From: Actinomycetota bacterium
Lineage (GTDB): Bacteria > Actinomycetota > Acidimicrobiia > Spongiisociales > ZC4RG35
Length of the DNA stretch: 13,549 bases
Assembly: GCA_003242515.1 (NCBI GenBank)
Contig: QGUS01000022.1
Span: 1 to 13,549, forward strand
Direction of reading: 5' to 3'
Shown here: in pieces, positions 12,943 to 13,549 of the stretch
Position numbering within the stretch: position 1 is the stretch's first letter
Layout of the letters: each line of letters opens with the position of its first letter
The notes under the pieces: model-generated
Told to the model about the DNA's origin: nothing
Databases searched by the model: none
What the model saw: only the letters and a program-made list of their open reading frames with translations
Made by a program: the position numbers and the translations under genes

Positions 12943-13335
12943 ATGCCGTACCGGCTGATCTATCTGGGGCTCGCGCTGTTGGGAGCCGCCGCGATCATCT
13001 TCGGTTTCCTCTTCTACAAGGAGGGCCAGCCCGCCGAGTACCCGGGCGCCCTCGTGTCCGTGCACCCCGCCCCCGGATCGATGGTCCCGCCGCAGACCGT
13101 CCTCGAGGTGGTGCTCCCCGTCGGCTACAAGGCGCAAATCTGGGTGGACGGGTGGCCCATCACCGATTTCACCTTCGTCGACGCCACCGGCGTCCACCGC
13201 TGGGCGCCCTCCCCGTCCAACCCCAACATCCAGTCCTGGTCCAACGGGACGCACCGCGTCCGGATCACCTGGGACACCTACGCCGGGCTACCCGACCCCG
13301 GGGAGTACGAGTGGGACTTCCGGGTCGGCGGCTGA
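12943..13335 (+). CDS. Small single-span membrane protein with an extracytoplasmic beta domain
   Basis: This 130-residue protein is of unknown function. The N-terminus (MPYRLIYLGLALLGAAAIIF, 1-20, running to about residue 25) is one membrane segment or uncleaved signal anchor, followed by FYKEG. The rest (about 33-130) looks like a single beta-sandwich, Ig-like domain: VSVHPAPGSMVPP (38-50), then IWVDGWPI (66-73), WSNGTHRVRITW (99-110), PDPGEYEWDFRV (117-128). The opening 'hP..gs.v...' and the closing 'G.y.w.F.v' resemble Ig-like bacterial surface domains, but I cannot name a family. It has no Cys in the domain and no lipobox. I prefer the ATG at 12943 over the in-frame ATG at 12904 because the membrane segment starts right there and a TACGGT box precedes it by 7 nt. 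It converges on ligA with 1 bp between the stops. Confidence 0.8.
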   Translation: MPYRLIYLGLALLGAAAIIFGFLFYKEGQPAEYPGALVSVHPAPGSMVPPQTVLEVVLPVGYKAQIWVDGWPITDFTFVDATGVHRWAPSPSNPNIQSWSNGTHRVRITWDTYAGLPDPGEYEWDFRVGG

Positions 13336-13349
13336 GCTAGCCCCCCGGA
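13319..13349. terminator. Imperfect hairpin spanning the two convergent stops
   Basis: TCCGGG (13319-13324) pairs with CCCGGA (13344-13349), and inside it GGCT (13330-13333) pairs with AGCC (13339-13342). The structure covers the stop codons of both the small membrane-protein gene and ligA, so it could act in both directions. It has no T-tract and contains unpaired bases, so it is a weak candidate. Confidence 0.22.
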
Positions 13350-13549
13350 GTCTCGAGGACGCTGAGCCCCTCCTCCAGCAGGCGCCGGAAGGTGGCGTCG
13401 TCGATGATCGGGATCCCCAGCTCCTGGGCCTTCCTGGTCTTCGATGCGCCCGGTGACTCGCCGACGATCAGGGCGGTCGTCTTCGACGACACCGAGCCGG
13501 CCGCCTTGCCGCCCCGGGCCTCGATGGCCGCCTCCGCCTCCTCCCGGGT
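13337..13549 (-). CDS. ligA: NAD-dependent DNA ligase, C-terminal BRCT domain (partial)
   Basis: This is the last 70 residues of a protein that begins beyond the right edge, ending with TAG at 13337-13339. The segment reads as a BRCT domain: a helix (REEAEAAIEARGGK), then GSVSSKTTALIVGESPGASK with the conserved Gly and the 'T.livG..pGsK' turn, KAQELGIPIID and a final FRRLLEEG helix. This is the standard end of bacterial LigA, which seals nicks with NAD+ in replication and repair. A BRCT tail alone could belong to another protein. The family fit and the same-strand gatCAB 3 kb downstream, a pairing familiar in actinobacteria, favour LigA. The catalytic and zinc-finger domains are not visible. 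Confidence 0.88.
   Translation of the reverse strand, partial: TREEAEAAIEARGGKAAGSVSSKTTALIVGESPGASKTRKAQELGIPIIDDATFRRLLEEGLSVLETPGG

Noticed and set aside
1..13549. CRISPR arrays, insertion sequences, phage genes, tRNA or rRNA genes
   Set aside because: No regularly spaced repeats, transposase motifs, terminal inverted repeats or tRNA-like sequences were seen, and gene-free stretches are all 139 bp or shorter.

Overview
The window is high-GC DNA packed with genes. Third codon positions are strongly G/C, start codons are often GTG, and neighbouring genes meet at ATGA or GTGA overlaps. All genes look like bacterial chromosomal housekeeping or conserved genes. The gene set suggests an actinobacterium (Actinomycetota): an F420-type luciferase-family oxidoreductase, an actinobacterial-type DapD, a CanA-like beta-carbonic anhydrase, and gatCAB on the same strand as ligA. 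Acidimicrobiia or a related deep lineage is plausible, but that is inference. I see no mobile element, phage gene, CRISPR array, tRNA or rRNA.

Layout, left to right. (1) 3-2461, plus strand: the tail of an unrecognised gene, then a luciferase-like oxidoreductase, a FrnE-type DsbA thiol oxidoreductase and a class-I glutamine amidotransferase (PuuD-like), tightly coupled as one operon. (2) 2434-3213, minus: a stand-alone RecB/Cas4-like PD-(D/E)XK nuclease with an apparent Fe-S cysteine set; its 3' end overlaps the amidotransferase by 28 bp. (3) 3310-5241, plus: a membrane-anchored VanW-family envelope protein, divergent from the nuclease across a 96-bp region that holds a perfect 9-bp inverted repeat. 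(4) 5246-10261, minus: gatC-gatA-gatB-pyk and a small protein resembling the N-terminal domain of Nfu. (5) 10312-11840, minus: dapE followed by a beta-carbonic anhydrase. (6) 11904-12803, plus: dapD, divergent from dapE across 63 bp. (7) 12943-13335, plus: a small single-span membrane protein. (8) 13337-13549, minus: the C-terminal BRCT end of ligA.

How the genes work together. DapD and DapE run the succinylase route to meso-diaminopimelate and lysine, adding and later removing the succinyl group, and they share a divergent promoter region. GatCAB makes Gln-tRNA(Gln) and/or Asn-tRNA(Asn) by transamidation. Pyk makes pyruvate and ATP. The VanW protein and the small membrane protein probably act in or near the cell envelope.

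The clearest signal beyond the genes is how translation starts. Six of the seven genes that are neither overlapped by nor closely behind a same-strand upstream gene, or that could have their own promoter, carry a TANNNT -10 box 6-9 nt before the start codon. That spacing predicts leaderless or near-leaderless mRNAs. The remaining internal genes mostly start by stop/start overlap, and only one has a good Shine-Dalgarno sequence. I did not find a clearly new multi-gene system. The best leads are the orphan Nfu_N-like protein, the leaderless pattern, and the dyads in the two divergent promoter regions. No gene-free stretch exceeds 139 bp.
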